Assembly: GCA_012521675.1 (NCBI GenBank)
Contig: JAAYLU010000115.1
Span: 1-36,167, forward strand
Reading direction: 5' to 3'
Source: Synergistaceae bacterium
Lineage (GTDB): Bacteria > Synergistota > Synergistia > Synergistales > Aminobacteriaceae
DNA length: 36,167 bases
Below, one piece after another: positions 1-7,636 of this stretch. A program made the position numbers and the translations under genes. Position 1 is the stretch's first letter. Each line of letters begins with the position of its first letter. Under the pieces are notes generated by a model, which was not told the DNA's origin, did not search any database, and worked only from the letters and a program-made list of their open reading frames with translations.

Positions 1-222
1 CGCTTTCTCTTCGTCGACCAGCATGCGTCCGGCGATAAGGAGCGGATCAGATCCTTTCTCTGGGGGCTCAGGGGTTATGTGGAGGTTCACTCATATACGC
101 CGGGGGGGCATTATCCGAAGAGTATGAAGGATTTGGCCCCCCTAGTAGACAGGGCCTTGGAGTTGATCAACTCCAAGGAGACGGGATTGAAGGGTGGTGA
201 GTACAAAAGTTCTCCAGCATAG
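1..222 (+). CDS. 3' end of an unidentified gene, possibly a metallo-beta-lactamase/beta-CASP hydrolase
   Basis: The window opens inside a reading frame that runs 73 codons to a TAG at 220-222, with codon use like its neighbours. It has no start here, so it is truncated by the window edge. The visible tail has HASGD at residues 8-12 and VEVH at 27-30. A His followed 22 residues later by another His after a hydrophobic strand (His8 and His30) is the spacing seen between the last two histidine motifs of RNA-metabolising beta-CASP metallo-beta-lactamases. That match is weak and the rest (a GGHYP segment and a closing helix) does not confirm it, so the family is a guess; that the frame is coding is more secure. 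It lies 45 bases upstream of cstA on the same strand. Confidence 0.5.
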   Translation, partial: RFLFVDQHASGDKERIRSFLWGLRGYVEVHSYTPGGHYPKSMKDLAPLVDRALELINSKETGLKGGEYKSSPA

Positions 223-254
223 GTTGTTGAGATATTTTTATCATTCTTACCTTC

Positions 255-260
255 GGAGGT
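255..260 (+). promoter_or_regulatory. Ribosome binding site deciding the cstA start
   Basis: GGAGGT at 255-260 overlaps the first possible GTG (259) but lies 7 bases before the second GTG (268). This favours 268 as the translation start. Confidence 0.7.
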
Positions 261-267
261 GAACAAA

Positions 268-1902
268 GTGCTTTCCACTCTTGCGACAATGTTTTTCGTA
301 GCCATCGTTCTCTTCGTCATCTGCTACAAGGTGTACGGAACGTACATGGCGAAATTATACGGGCTTGACGATTCGGTGCAGACGCCGGCCGAATGCATGT
401 TCGACGGCATCGACTACTGCCCGGCTCATCCGGCCGTCCTCCTGGGACATCACTTTGCTTCGATCGCGGGGGCGGGCCCCATAGTAGGCCCGATCACCGC
501 GGCGGCGATGTTCGGATGGCTTCCCTCGTATCTATGGTGTCTGTTCGGCTCTGCGTTCCTCGGCGGTCCGCACGACATGGGAGCTCTTGTGGCCTCCATG
601 AGGCACGAGGGCAAGTCCGTGGGAGAGGTCGTCGACAGGTGGATCGGACGCAAGGGCAAGATCCTGTTCCTCTGCTTCACCATCCTTGCGCTCGTCCTTG
701 TGGTGGCGGTCTTCCTTCAGCTCTCCGCCGGCTCGTTCGCCGAGGACCCGGCTGTTGCCTTCTCTGCCACCCTGTACATTTTCATGGCCCTTCTTTTCGG
801 AGTCCTTATCTACAAGTACAAGGTGCCGCTGTGGCTCATGACGGTGGTTATGGTTCCGATCGTCATCTACGCCTGCTGGTACGGCAACCAGGCCGAATGG
901 GTGGCCTCGGCCTTCACCCTTCCCATGGAGACCTGGCGCTGGATCCTGGTCGGCTACATCTTCCTGGCCTCGATCCTTCCCGTCTGGCTTCTGCTGCAGC
1001 CGCGCGACTACCTTGCGTCCTACTTCCTCTACTTCGCCGTGATCATCGGCTCTATAGGCATGATCATGGGCAAGGGCGAGGGCTTCGAGGTCGTGCTCCC
1101 GGCGTTCAAGGGATTCGCCGCGGGCAATCAGTACCTGTGGCCGATGCTCTTCGTCGTGGTCGCCTGCGGCGCCATCTCCGGGTTCCACTCATTGGTGGGC
1201 AGCGGCACGACGTCCAAGCAGCTGCACAAGGAAACAGACGCGGTCCTCGTGGGCTACGGCTCGATGCTTCTGGAGGGTCTCGTCGGTGTCATAGCGGTAG
1301 GCACGATAATGATCAGCGGTGCCATCGCAGAGGGCGGCCCGACCATGACCTACGCCCAGGGCTTTGGAAAGTTCGCGTCGATAGTCGGAATAGACCCCAA
1401 GGTGGGTGTCTCCCTCGGGCTCCTGGCGATGAACTCCTTCCTGCTCACCTCGCTTGACACTGCCACCCGTCTGACCAGGTACCAGATTCAGGAGCTGTGC
1501 AACATGAAGGTGGACAAGTACACGGCGACTGTTCTGGCCATAGCGGGCGCAATGGCCCTTCTGCTGACCAAGGCGCACGGGCCCACGGGGGCCGTTATCC
1601 CCGCATGGGCTGCCATCTGGCCGATTTTCGGAGCGTCCAACCAGCTTGTGGCTGCTCTCGCGCTGCTGACCATCGGAGTGTGGGTCTCGAAGGCGTTGAA
1701 GAAGGACAACCGCTTCATGATGATTCCGATGTGGTTCATGCTGGTGACCACCATAGCGGCGCTCGGATTCCTGATCAGGGACAATATGGTCTTCGAGAAG
1801 CCGAACTACATCCTGGTGGTGCCCTCGGTGATTTTGATGGTTCTGGCGATCTTGATGGTGCTCGAATCCATGAAGGCGCTCAAGGAGGAGCCGACGCTTT
1901 AA
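268..1902 (+). CDS. cstA: CstA family carbon starvation protein / putative pyruvate or peptide transporter
   Basis: A polytopic inner-membrane protein of 544 residues from GTG 268, chosen for the Shine-Dalgarno at 255-260. The CstA signature is clear: a HHFASIAGAGPIVGPI segment near residues 61-76, a GGPHDMG loop, and GFHSLVGSGTTSKQ further on, with about a dozen or more hydrophobic segments. Members of this family in E. coli (CstA, BtsT) import pyruvate or peptides and are about 700 residues, so this is a short form with a reduced C-terminus. Pyruvate uptake would fit the 2-oxoacid oxidoreductase genes downstream, although these are separated by a terminator and a divergent gene. The family call is firm; the substrate is inferred. 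Confidence 0.93.
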   Translation: MLSTLATMFFVAIVLFVICYKVYGTYMAKLYGLDDSVQTPAECMFDGIDYCPAHPAVLLGHHFASIAGAGPIVGPITAAAMFGWLPSYLWCLFGSAFLGGPHDMGALVASMRHEGKSVGEVVDRWIGRKGKILFLCFTILALVLVVAVFLQLSAGSFAEDPAVAFSATLYIFMALLFGVLIYKYKVPLWLMTVVMVPIVIYACWYGNQAEWVASAFTLPMETWRWILVGYIFLASILPVWLLLQPRDYLASYFLYFAVIIGSIGMIMGKGEGFEVVLPAFKGFAAGNQYLWPMLFVVVACGAISGFHSLVGSGTTSKQLHKETDAVLVGYGSMLLEGLVGVIAVGTIMISGAIAEGGPTMTYAQGFGKFASIVGIDPKVGVSLGLLAMNSFLLTSLDTATRLTRYQIQELCNMKVDKYTATVLAIAGAMALLLTKAHGPTGAVIPAWAAIWPIFGASNQLVAALALLTIGVWVSKALKKDNRFMMIPMWFMLVTTIAALGFLIRDNMVFEKPNYILVVPSVILMVLAILMVLESMKALKEEPTL

Positions 1903-1934
1903 CCGCCGGTAATTGTTATTTGGCGGCAAAAAAC

Positions 1935-1980
1935 AGAGGGGAGCGGCGGTTCGTCCGTCTCTCCCCTCTTCTTATTTCTT
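1935..1980. terminator. Bidirectional intrinsic terminator between cstA and the convergent zinc-ribbon gene
   Basis: A 9-bp perfect stem, AGAGGGGAG (1935-1943) with CTCCCCTCT (1961-1969), is followed by the T-rich tail TTCTTATTTCTT. On the other side, six A residues (1928-1933) give a T-run for transcripts on the minus strand. It sits between two converging genes and can serve both. Confidence 0.85.
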
Positions 1981-2001
1981 ATGGCGTGCCCGGTGTTTAG
2001 G

Positions 2002-2175
2002 CTAGGAGCTCTTTCCGACGCTGAACGACTTCGCGCTCCATGATTTTCCGCGCTTTCGGTTCTCCGCCTCGACGACCTCCACGAACCGGCACCCGCAGCG
2101 CTCGCAGCGCATTATCGGGGCCCTGTCGTCAAGCTCGAACTCGCTCTTGCAAGAGAGACATCTATACTTTCCCAT
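2002..2175 (-). CDS. Small zinc-ribbon protein resembling RNA polymerase subunit P (Rpb12-like)
   Basis: A 57-residue protein starting at ATG 2175 behind a GGGGGTG ribosome binding site. It begins MGKYRCLSC and has a second CERC pair about 20 residues later, giving the four-cysteine CxxC...CxxC knuckle of a zinc ribbon. The spacing and the YRC...C / RCxxCG pattern resemble archaeal RpoP/Rpb12, a name often transferred to such small bacterial proteins. The C-terminus is short, basic and serine-rich. A role in binding nucleic acid or polymerase is inference only. It converges on cstA and is transcribed away from korA. The longer frame starting at 2217 lacks a good ribosome binding site. Confidence 0.7.
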   Translation of the reverse strand: MGKYRCLSCKSEFELDDRAPIMRCERCGCRFVEVVEAENRKRGKSWSAKSFSVGKSS

Positions 2176-2244
2176 AGAATCACCCCCGTACAATAATCTG
2201 GAGATCAATCCAAGCAAGCCTGAGGCTTCCTAGCGTATGATGCA

Positions 2245-2273
2245 ATTATACCATGATCCCCGATTTGGGCGAA
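2245..2273 (-). promoter_or_regulatory. Promoter for the zinc-ribbon gene (extended -10)
   Basis: On the minus strand, TGGTATAAT (2253 to 2245) is a perfect extended -10. TTCGCC at 2273-2268 is a weak -35 with a 17-base spacer. The start codon at 2175 lies about 60 bases downstream. Confidence 0.6.
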
Positions 2274-2279
2274 GTGCAG

Positions 2280-2285
2280 TATAAT
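2280..2285 (+). promoter_or_regulatory. Candidate -10 of the korAB promoter
   Basis: A perfect TATAAT at 2280-2285 faces korA in the divergent intergenic region; no convincing -35 is seen at 16-18 bases. It would give a leader of about 105 bases before TTG 2398. The leader contains the inverted repeat GCGGCC (2349-2354) / GGCCGC (2370-2375). Confidence 0.45.
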
Positions 2286-2397
2286 TCTCCGAAGATGCTG
2301 CGTCTTTTCTATATGAAGGCCGGAGAGCAGGGTGCATATCCGGAGTTAGCGGCCCGGTCCGGGTGGCCTGGCCGCTGTCGAGAGAGGGGGAGAGATA

Positions 2398-4137
2398 TTG
2401 GCCTATCCATTTCCAAGGGAGTCCGAGGTCTCCTGTGTGCTGAGCGGGGCAGCCGGGCTCGGCATCCAGACCGTGGAGGACATGCTGGCCAGGGTCGTGG
2501 TGGATTCCGGCCTGTGTGTCTTCGGCTCGCGGGAGTACATGTCTCGGGTCAGGGGAGGCAACAACTCGACCGAACTTAGAATCGCCCGCTCCAGGGTGGA
2601 CGCTCTGGTCGACAGGATGGACATCCTGGTAGCCATGAGCCGGAACGTTCGAGTCAACATTCTGGAGAGGATCGCCCCGAGCACCGTGATCATCGGCGAC
2701 AGGGCGGAATTGGGCACGGAGCTTGACGACGCGGGAGGCGTGTTTGTCCAGGCGCCCCTTGCGGAGCTGGCGGCGGAGGCGGGCGGCAGGATCTACTCCA
2801 ACTCCGTGGCGGCGGGGATACTTCTGGGCATACTCGGTCTTGATCCGGCCAGGGCAGGGGAGTTTTTCGTCAAGCGCTTCGCCGGAAAGAAGCCCGACGT
2901 AGCGGAGAGGAATACACGCGCATGCAACGCGGGCTACGAGATCGGGCGGGAGCTTGTAGACGGCAAGGGGCTGTTCGGCAAGGCGAGCCCTGACGAAAGC
3001 GTCGGGAGAGCCCTGGTGAACGGCAGCGACGCCGTCTCGCTCGGCGCGATGGCAGCGGGCTGCAACTTCGTGACGGCATATCCCATGTCCCCGGCGACGG
3101 GGGTTTTGTCGTTCTTCTCGCAGAACGCGGAGAGGGCGGGGGCTGTGGTCGAGCAGACCGAGGACGAGCTGTCCGCCATAAACATGGCGGTGGGTGCCGC
3201 CTACGCCGGGGCAAAGCCGATGGTGACCACCTCGGGGGGCGGCTTCGCCCTCATGTCCGAGGGGATCAGCCTGGCGGGAGTGGTCGAGGCGCCGGTGGTG
3301 GTTCACCTGTCTCAGAGGCCCGGCCCAGCCACGGGGATGGCCACGCGCACCGAGCAGGCCGACCTCGAGCTTGCCCTTTACTCCGGTCACGGCGAGTTTC
3401 CAAGGGCCATATACGCGCCGGGCAGTATCGAGAGCGCCTTCCTGCTGACTCAGGAGGCCTTCCGGGTTGCGCACAAATACCAGACGCCCGCTATCGTTAT
3501 GACCGACCAGTATTTCGTCAACTCCTTCTACAACCTGAACCCGAACGACCTGGCGATGCTGGACGAGCTTCCGCCCGTGCGCGAGACAGGGGCCGACTAC
3601 AGGAGGTACGAGGACGACCCGTCCGGATGCTCGCCGTTCGGAGTGCCCGGATTCGGGGAGGGCATAGTTGGCGCTGACAGTCACGAGCACGACGAGGTCG
3701 GGCATGTCTACGAGGACTTCAAGCTGCGCAAGAGAATGCAGGACAAGAGGATGAGAAAGCTGCGCGGGATGAGCGACGAGGCGGTCGCGCCGAGGCTGTA
3801 CGGCCCGGAGGACTACGATGCCCTGGTGGTCTGCTGGGGCTCTGTCATCCCGATATTCCGAGAGGCTCTCTCCCTGCTTGGGCTGGAGAGGACGGCCCTG
3901 CTGGCGTTCGAGCAGGTTTGGCCGCTTCACTCTTCGACGGGCGGGCTGCTCGAAAGGGCGAAAAGGGTGATCACGGCCGAGGGGAACAGCACCGGCCAGT
4001 TCGCGAGACTGCTGCGTTCTCACACGGGAGTGAAGGCATCTGGCTCTATTCTGAAGTACAGCGGGCTACAGTTCTCCGTCGAGGAGGCCGCGCAGAGGCT
4101 GTCCGAGGGGATCGCGGGAAAGGGAGGCGATTCATGA
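2398..4137 (+). CDS. korA: 2-oxoacid:ferredoxin oxidoreductase, fused gamma-alpha subunit
   Basis: A 579-residue subunit of a thiamine-diphosphate enzyme that oxidises 2-oxoacids with CoA to acyl-CoA, CO2 and reduced ferredoxin in the cytoplasm. The N-terminal gamma domain (about residues 10-180) has the family glycine-rich start (SGAAGLGIQT) and a RGGNNS segment. The alpha/pyrimidine-binding domain (about 200-400) has TAYPMSPATG and VEQTEDELSAINMAVGAAYAG. A C-terminal transketolase-C-like domain includes VVCWGS and a TAEGNSTGQFA segment. The TTG start at 2398 follows GAGGGGGAG and includes the conserved N-terminal strand; the next Met would cut into it. The stop overlaps the korB start. The exact substrate (2-oxoglutarate, pyruvate or branched-chain 2-oxoacids) cannot be read from sequence. 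Confidence 0.9.
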   Translation: MAYPFPRESEVSCVLSGAAGLGIQTVEDMLARVVVDSGLCVFGSREYMSRVRGGNNSTELRIARSRVDALVDRMDILVAMSRNVRVNILERIAPSTVIIGDRAELGTELDDAGGVFVQAPLAELAAEAGGRIYSNSVAAGILLGILGLDPARAGEFFVKRFAGKKPDVAERNTRACNAGYEIGRELVDGKGLFGKASPDESVGRALVNGSDAVSLGAMAAGCNFVTAYPMSPATGVLSFFSQNAERAGAVVEQTEDELSAINMAVGAAYAGAKPMVTTSGGGFALMSEGISLAGVVEAPVVVHLSQRPGPATGMATRTEQADLELALYSGHGEFPRAIYAPGSIESAFLLTQEAFRVAHKYQTPAIVMTDQYFVNSFYNLNPNDLAMLDELPPVRETGADYRRYEDDPSGCSPFGVPGFGEGIVGADSHEHDEVGHVYEDFKLRKRMQDKRMRKLRGMSDEAVAPRLYGPEDYDALVVCWGSVIPIFREALSLLGLERTALLAFEQVWPLHSSTGGLLERAKRVITAEGNSTGQFARLLRSHTGVKASGSILKYSGLQFSVEEAAQRLSEGIAGKGGDS

Positions 4138-4997
4138 TGCAGGCAACACAGTTCGACCTTCCGGGAGTGGACATATCATGGTGCCCGGGCTGCGGGGATT
4201 TCAAGATTCTGGACTCGATCAAGCTGGCGCTGACGGAGCTTGCCCTGACGCCGCTCGACGTTGTGGTGGTCTCGGGCATCGGGCAGGCGGCGAAGACGCC
4301 CCACTACATGAGATCTCACTTCTTCAACGGCCTGCACGGCAGGGCTCTGTCCAACGCAACCGCGATAAAGGCGGCCAATCCATCTCTCGAGGTGATAGCC
4401 GTCGGGGGTGACGGCGACATGTACGGGGAGGGGGGCAACCACTTCCTGCACACTGTCCGCAGGAACCCCGGCATCACCAACCTCGTCTTCAACAACATGG
4501 TCTACGGGCTTACCAAGGGACAGGCCTCGCCCACGAGCCAGGTGGGCTTTCGCACCCCGGTCCAGGTGGACGGAGTTCACTCTCAGCCCTTCAACCCTCT
4601 GGCAACAGCCCTCGTGCTGGGGGCGGGTTTCGTGGCCAGGGCGAACGCGGGGGACGTCGAGGAGACGAAGGACATCATCAAGCAGGCGATTAACTACAGG
4701 GGGTACGCCCTGGTGGACATCTTCCAACCCTGCGTGTCGTTCAACAAGGTGAACACCTATGCGTGGTTCAAGGAGAACACCTACTGGCTGGAGGGGCACG
4801 ACGAAAAGGACTTCGAAAGGGCGCTGGCCCTTTCCGTGTCGGACGCCCCCTATCCCCTGGGCGTGTTGTACAGGGGCACGGAGAGGACCACCTTCGAGGG
4901 TTCGCTTGCGGCCTACAGGTTGGACGATACTCCCCTGTTCAGAAGAGGGGCACGGAGAGAGGCTTTGAAGGAAATCATCGGCTATATGTCCGTTTAG
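4134..4997 (+). CDS. korB: 2-oxoacid:ferredoxin oxidoreductase, beta subunit
   Basis: The thiamine-diphosphate-binding partner of KorA, 287 residues, translationally coupled through an ATGA overlap (4134-4137) with GGGAGG just upstream. It has WCPGCGD at 16-22, and the ThDP/Mg motif runs from GDGD (92-95) to NN (120-121). QPC at 198-200 supplies another cysteine typical of the iron-sulfur cluster site. In classical two-subunit enzymes a further ligand lies in a GIGC motif; here the segment reads SGIGQAAKTPHY with Gln51 in that place. The following segment (HYMRSHFFNGLHGRAL) also lacks cysteine. No separate ferredoxin-type delta subunit gene is adjacent. It faces the convergent lipoprotein gene 14 bases away with no obvious terminator. 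Confidence 0.92.
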   Translation: MMQATQFDLPGVDISWCPGCGDFKILDSIKLALTELALTPLDVVVVSGIGQAAKTPHYMRSHFFNGLHGRALSNATAIKAANPSLEVIAVGGDGDMYGEGGNHFLHTVRRNPGITNLVFNNMVYGLTKGQASPTSQVGFRTPVQVDGVHSQPFNPLATALVLGAGFVARANAGDVEETKDIIKQAINYRGYALVDIFQPCVSFNKVNTYAWFKENTYWLEGHDEKDFERALALSVSDAPYPLGVLYRGTERTTFEGSLAAYRLDDTPLFRRGARREALKEIIGYMSV

Positions 4998-5011
4998 GGG
5001 ATCGGGTCAGG

Positions 5012-5740
5012 CTACCTTCCCCATTCCACCGTCAGGATGCGCCTCCAGGGAAAGGCCTCCATGGCCTCCCTGGAGGGCATGCCTCCATTCGACATCCTCT
5101 CGAAATCCCTGCACAGCTCTCCGTACGCCGCGCGCATACCCTCATCCGACTGGGCCTCCCGGAAGAGGTGTGCCAGGGGCAGCAGGGCCCCGTAGACGGC
5201 GGGGGCGGCCACAAGGTTAGGGCCGCTGCAGGTGATGGTCATCGCGTACACGAAGGAGAGGGTCTCCGGGCCGTCCTGCTCTTCCAGCCCGCAGTATGCC
5301 GGCAGGCGAGGGGATATGTACAGGAACACCCCGTCCTTGGCGTCCGAAGGAGTGCAGAGCCTGTCCCAGTAGGTCGGGCCCGAGGGCGCGATGGCGAACC
5401 AGGCGGTGCAGCCGTCCGAGATCGCGGTGATCCACAGGGACAGCCTCTCCTCGCTTTTCGGCTTTTCAAAATCTATGCGCCAGAGCAGGGCGTCATCTCC
5501 CTCCTCCGTTTTGACCGGGCGAGCGGTGGAGGAGAGCAGTCGCAGGTTCTCGATCCCGTCGAGGCGGTGCAGCCCTGCCGGGGTGCGGGCGAACGCGCTC
5601 CTGATAACCCCGTACCGCTGATCCAGGGTCAGGGAGACCGGGTACTGAGGGGCGGAGAGTACCTTCAATCGGGCGTGACCGAGGTCGCAGGAGGAGAGGA
5701 TCAGCGACAGGGCCAGGACTATTGCCGACGCGGTCTTCAT
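5012..5740 (-). CDS. Predicted lipoprotein of unknown function
   Basis: A 242-residue protein. From ATG 5740 it has a short hydrophobic signal peptide ending in a lipobox (LILSSC, with Cys18), so it should be lipid-anchored at the cell surface or in the periplasm. An upstream ATG at 5764 overlaps the stop of the preceding phosphatase gene; both starts keep the signal peptide and neither has a strong ribosome binding site. The mature part is mixed alpha/beta with several cysteines (in SDGCTAWF, LCTPSD, YCGLEE and ITCSGP), which might form disulfides. I do not recognise a family. It is 14 bases downstream of the phosphatase gene and probably co-transcribed. Confidence 0.75.
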   Translation of the reverse strand: MKTASAIVLALSLILSSCDLGHARLKVLSAPQYPVSLTLDQRYGVIRSAFARTPAGLHRLDGIENLRLLSSTARPVKTEEGDDALLWRIDFEKPKSEERLSLWITAISDGCTAWFAIAPSGPTYWDRLCTPSDAKDGVFLYISPRLPAYCGLEEQDGPETLSFVYAMTITCSGPNLVAAPAVYGALLPLAHLFREAQSDEGMRAAYGELCRDFERMSNGGMPSREAMEAFPWRRILTVEWGR

Positions 5741-5754
5741 CGCTCTTGTCGCGG

Positions 5755-6405
5755 CTATTCCCATTCCGTCGAGAACCCCGAGAGATGCCCGGTCCGGTTA
5801 AGAGAGTAGAGGGTGTAACCCCGGACCTCGCTGTGGTTGAGCACCGAGTAGGCCGCCGTGTCCATGTGCAGCCGCCAGAAGTACGGGGGGCGGATTCCGA
5901 GGCAACCAGCCAGCAGCGGCATGATCACCGTCCTGTGGCTGACAGCGACGACCGTCTTCCCTCGATGCTTGCTCATTATCCTGTCGAGCGCCTCCAGGGA
6001 GCGCTTTTGAACCGCGTCCATCGACTCGGCCCCCTCCAGCCGCAGGAGCTCCGGGCTCTCCAGCCATAGCCTCCACTCCTCCGGGTGATCCTTTGCTATG
6101 TCCTTCTTCAGGCGACCCTCCCAACCGCCCAGTCCTATATTGATGAAGCCCTCCTCGACCTTTACCCCGACCCCGCACTCCCTGGCGATGGCCTCGGCTG
6201 TCTGGACTGCTCGCGTGAGCGGGCTTGTTAAGACCACATCGGGACGCAGTCCGGCCACTTCCGACGCCACCTCCCCGGCCTGTCGAAGGCCGGTCTCGTT
6301 CAGCGGAAAGTCGGTCCTGCCCCGGAACAGCCCTTCGCTGTTTCCCCGGCATTCGCCGTGCCTCACCAAAAGGACCGTAGTGCGTCCGGACGCCCTGTCA
6401 GTCAT
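5755..6405 (-). CDS. Histidine phosphatase (phosphoglycerate-mutase-like) family protein
   Basis: A 216-residue cytoplasmic enzyme of the branch using a phosphohistidine. It has VRHGE at residues 14-18 with catalytic His16, an RGRTDFPLNETG segment, TSPLTRAVQTAEAI, and a second catalytic histidine in AVSHRT. ATG 6405 follows GGAGGAG at good spacing; the longer frame adds a 30-residue N-terminus without family similarity. Close families include cobalamin alpha-ribazole phosphatase and broad-specificity phosphatases. No cobalamin genes are nearby, so the substrate is unknown. It is the first gene of a minus-strand pair with the lipoprotein, divergent from the hrcA operon. Confidence 0.88.
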   Translation of the reverse strand: MTDRASGRTTVLLVRHGECRGNSEGLFRGRTDFPLNETGLRQAGEVASEVAGLRPDVVLTSPLTRAVQTAEAIARECGVGVKVEEGFINIGLGGWEGRLKKDIAKDHPEEWRLWLESPELLRLEGAESMDAVQKRSLEALDRIMSKHRGKTVVAVSHRTVIMPLLAGCLGIRPPYFWRLHMDTAAYSVLNHSEVRGYTLYSLNRTGHLSGFSTEWE

Positions 6406-6488
6406 GCTTTTCTCCTCCGGCTTCAGCCGATGCCGTCCCTGTTCACGAGGCACCCGCGAAAAAATGTAAAAAAACAGTTTGACCAGCC

Positions 6489-6517
6489 TTGACAATCATA
6501 TCACGGATTGCTAATCT
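6489..6517 (+). promoter_or_regulatory. Promoter of the hrcA-grpE-dnaK-dnaJ operon
   Basis: TTGACA (6489-6494) is a perfect -35. TAATCT (6512-6517) is the -10 with a 17-base spacer. Transcription would begin near 6524, just before the CIRCE operator. Confidence 0.75.
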
Positions 6518-6536
6518 ACCTCTCGGGACAGTGGCA

Positions 6537-6563
6537 TTGGCACTCACATCGATAGAGTGCTAA
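6537..6563 (+). promoter_or_regulatory. CIRCE operator (HrcA binding site)
   Basis: TTGGCACTC (6537-6545), nine bases, then GAGTGCTAA (6555-6563). This is the CIRCE inverted repeat with a single change from the canonical left arm TTAGCACTC. It sits between the promoter and the hrcA ribosome binding site, where HrcA represses heat-shock operons. It is the only CIRCE I find in the window. Confidence 0.95.
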
Positions 6564-6583
6564 CGCCAGGAGGAGGTAACGCA

Positions 6584-7600
6584 ATGTTGACGGAAAGGCA
6601 GTTGGAGGTCGTTTTTTCCGTTGTCTACGAATACATCCAGACGGGCGAGCCGGCGGGCTCGAGGACGATTTCCAAGAAATACCTCCGCGGGTGCAGCCCG
6701 GCGACGATCAGGAACGAGATGGCCGACCTGGAGGAGATGGGCTACTTCTACCAGCCTCATACATCCGCGGGAAGGCTCCCCACCTCGAAGGCATACAGGC
6801 TGTATGTCGATGCAATCATGCAGCGCAGGAGGACGGCCCCGGCGGAGACGGAGGAGTGGAGGCGCTCCATCCGCGAGAGCAGGCAGGGGATAGAGTCCAT
6901 CCTGACCTACATATCCAGGCTGCTCGGACAGGCGACCAACTGCGTCGGAGTGGCGGCCATCTCCGCCCTGGAGGAGGTGCAGATCCAGCGAGTGACCTTC
7001 CTACGGCTCGGCGGGAATACTGTTCTGCTGCTGCTGGTCCTCGAGGGGGGACTGGTGCACCACAGCAATATAGTCCTGCCATGCGAGCTGTCTCAGGACG
7101 CGCTGGACGAGCTGGGAAGGCGCATAACGGCAATAGCCGAGGGGCATCCGTGGAGCGAGATCCGGGGAGTGCTGTTCAGGTACGTTTTCGACGGCCTGGA
7201 GCGGCTTTGGGACTCCTGCCGGGAGGCCATCGTGCAGATGGATTCTCTGCTGAACAAGAGGAGCTCCCGCCTGTTCGTCGGAGGAGCTCAGCACATTCTG
7301 AACCTGCCGGACTTTCAGGATATCGGCAAGTTTCAGACGGTCCTGTCGCTGCTGGAGCAGGAGCAGGCCCTGGCGGACATGGTTGAAAGATACAGCGTCA
7401 AGAAGGGAGTCTCGGTCACCATCGGCGACGAGAACGCTGACGAGGACATGAGGCAGTTCTCCCTCGTGCTTGCGCCCTCCTCTGGGACCGGCGCAAGGGC
7501 CATATTGGGATTGATCGGGCCGCTGAGGATGGACTACGAGAAGTCGATATCCATCCTGGAGGCCCTGGCGGAGGATCTGGACGACATGTTGGTCCAGTGA
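6584..7600 (+). CDS. hrcA: Heat-inducible transcriptional repressor HrcA
   Basis: 338 residues, starting at ATG 6584 behind AGGAGGAGGT; the longer frame from 6557 begins inside CIRCE and is not used. The N-terminal winged helix includes PAGSRTISKKYL and SPATIRNEMADLEEMGY, followed by HTSAGRLPTSKAYR, all typical of HrcA. The middle and C-terminal part form the GAF-like dimerisation domain. HrcA binds CIRCE when GroEL is available and is released after heat stress, so the operator immediately upstream means autoregulation of the whole folding operon. Confidence 0.97.
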   Translation: MLTERQLEVVFSVVYEYIQTGEPAGSRTISKKYLRGCSPATIRNEMADLEEMGYFYQPHTSAGRLPTSKAYRLYVDAIMQRRRTAPAETEEWRRSIRESRQGIESILTYISRLLGQATNCVGVAAISALEEVQIQRVTFLRLGGNTVLLLLVLEGGLVHHSNIVLPCELSQDALDELGRRITAIAEGHPWSEIRGVLFRYVFDGLERLWDSCREAIVQMDSLLNKRSSRLFVGGAQHILNLPDFQDIGKFQTVLSLLEQEQALADMVERYSVKKGVSVTIGDENADEDMRQFSLVLAPSSGTGARAILGLIGPLRMDYEKSISILEALAEDLDDMLVQ

Positions 7601-7636
7601 CGCTCGCACATGATGATTTAGAAAGGAGCGAAGTGA

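Noticed and set aside
239-244. TATCAT as a -10 for cstA
   Set aside because: It is too close to the GTG start, would place the start site at the ribosome binding site, and no -35 is found.
2230-4023. A 597-codon open frame on the minus strand
   Set aside because: It lies antisense to korA, its translation is rich in Arg/Gly/His/Pro with no recognisable domain, and such shadows are expected opposite GC-rich genes.
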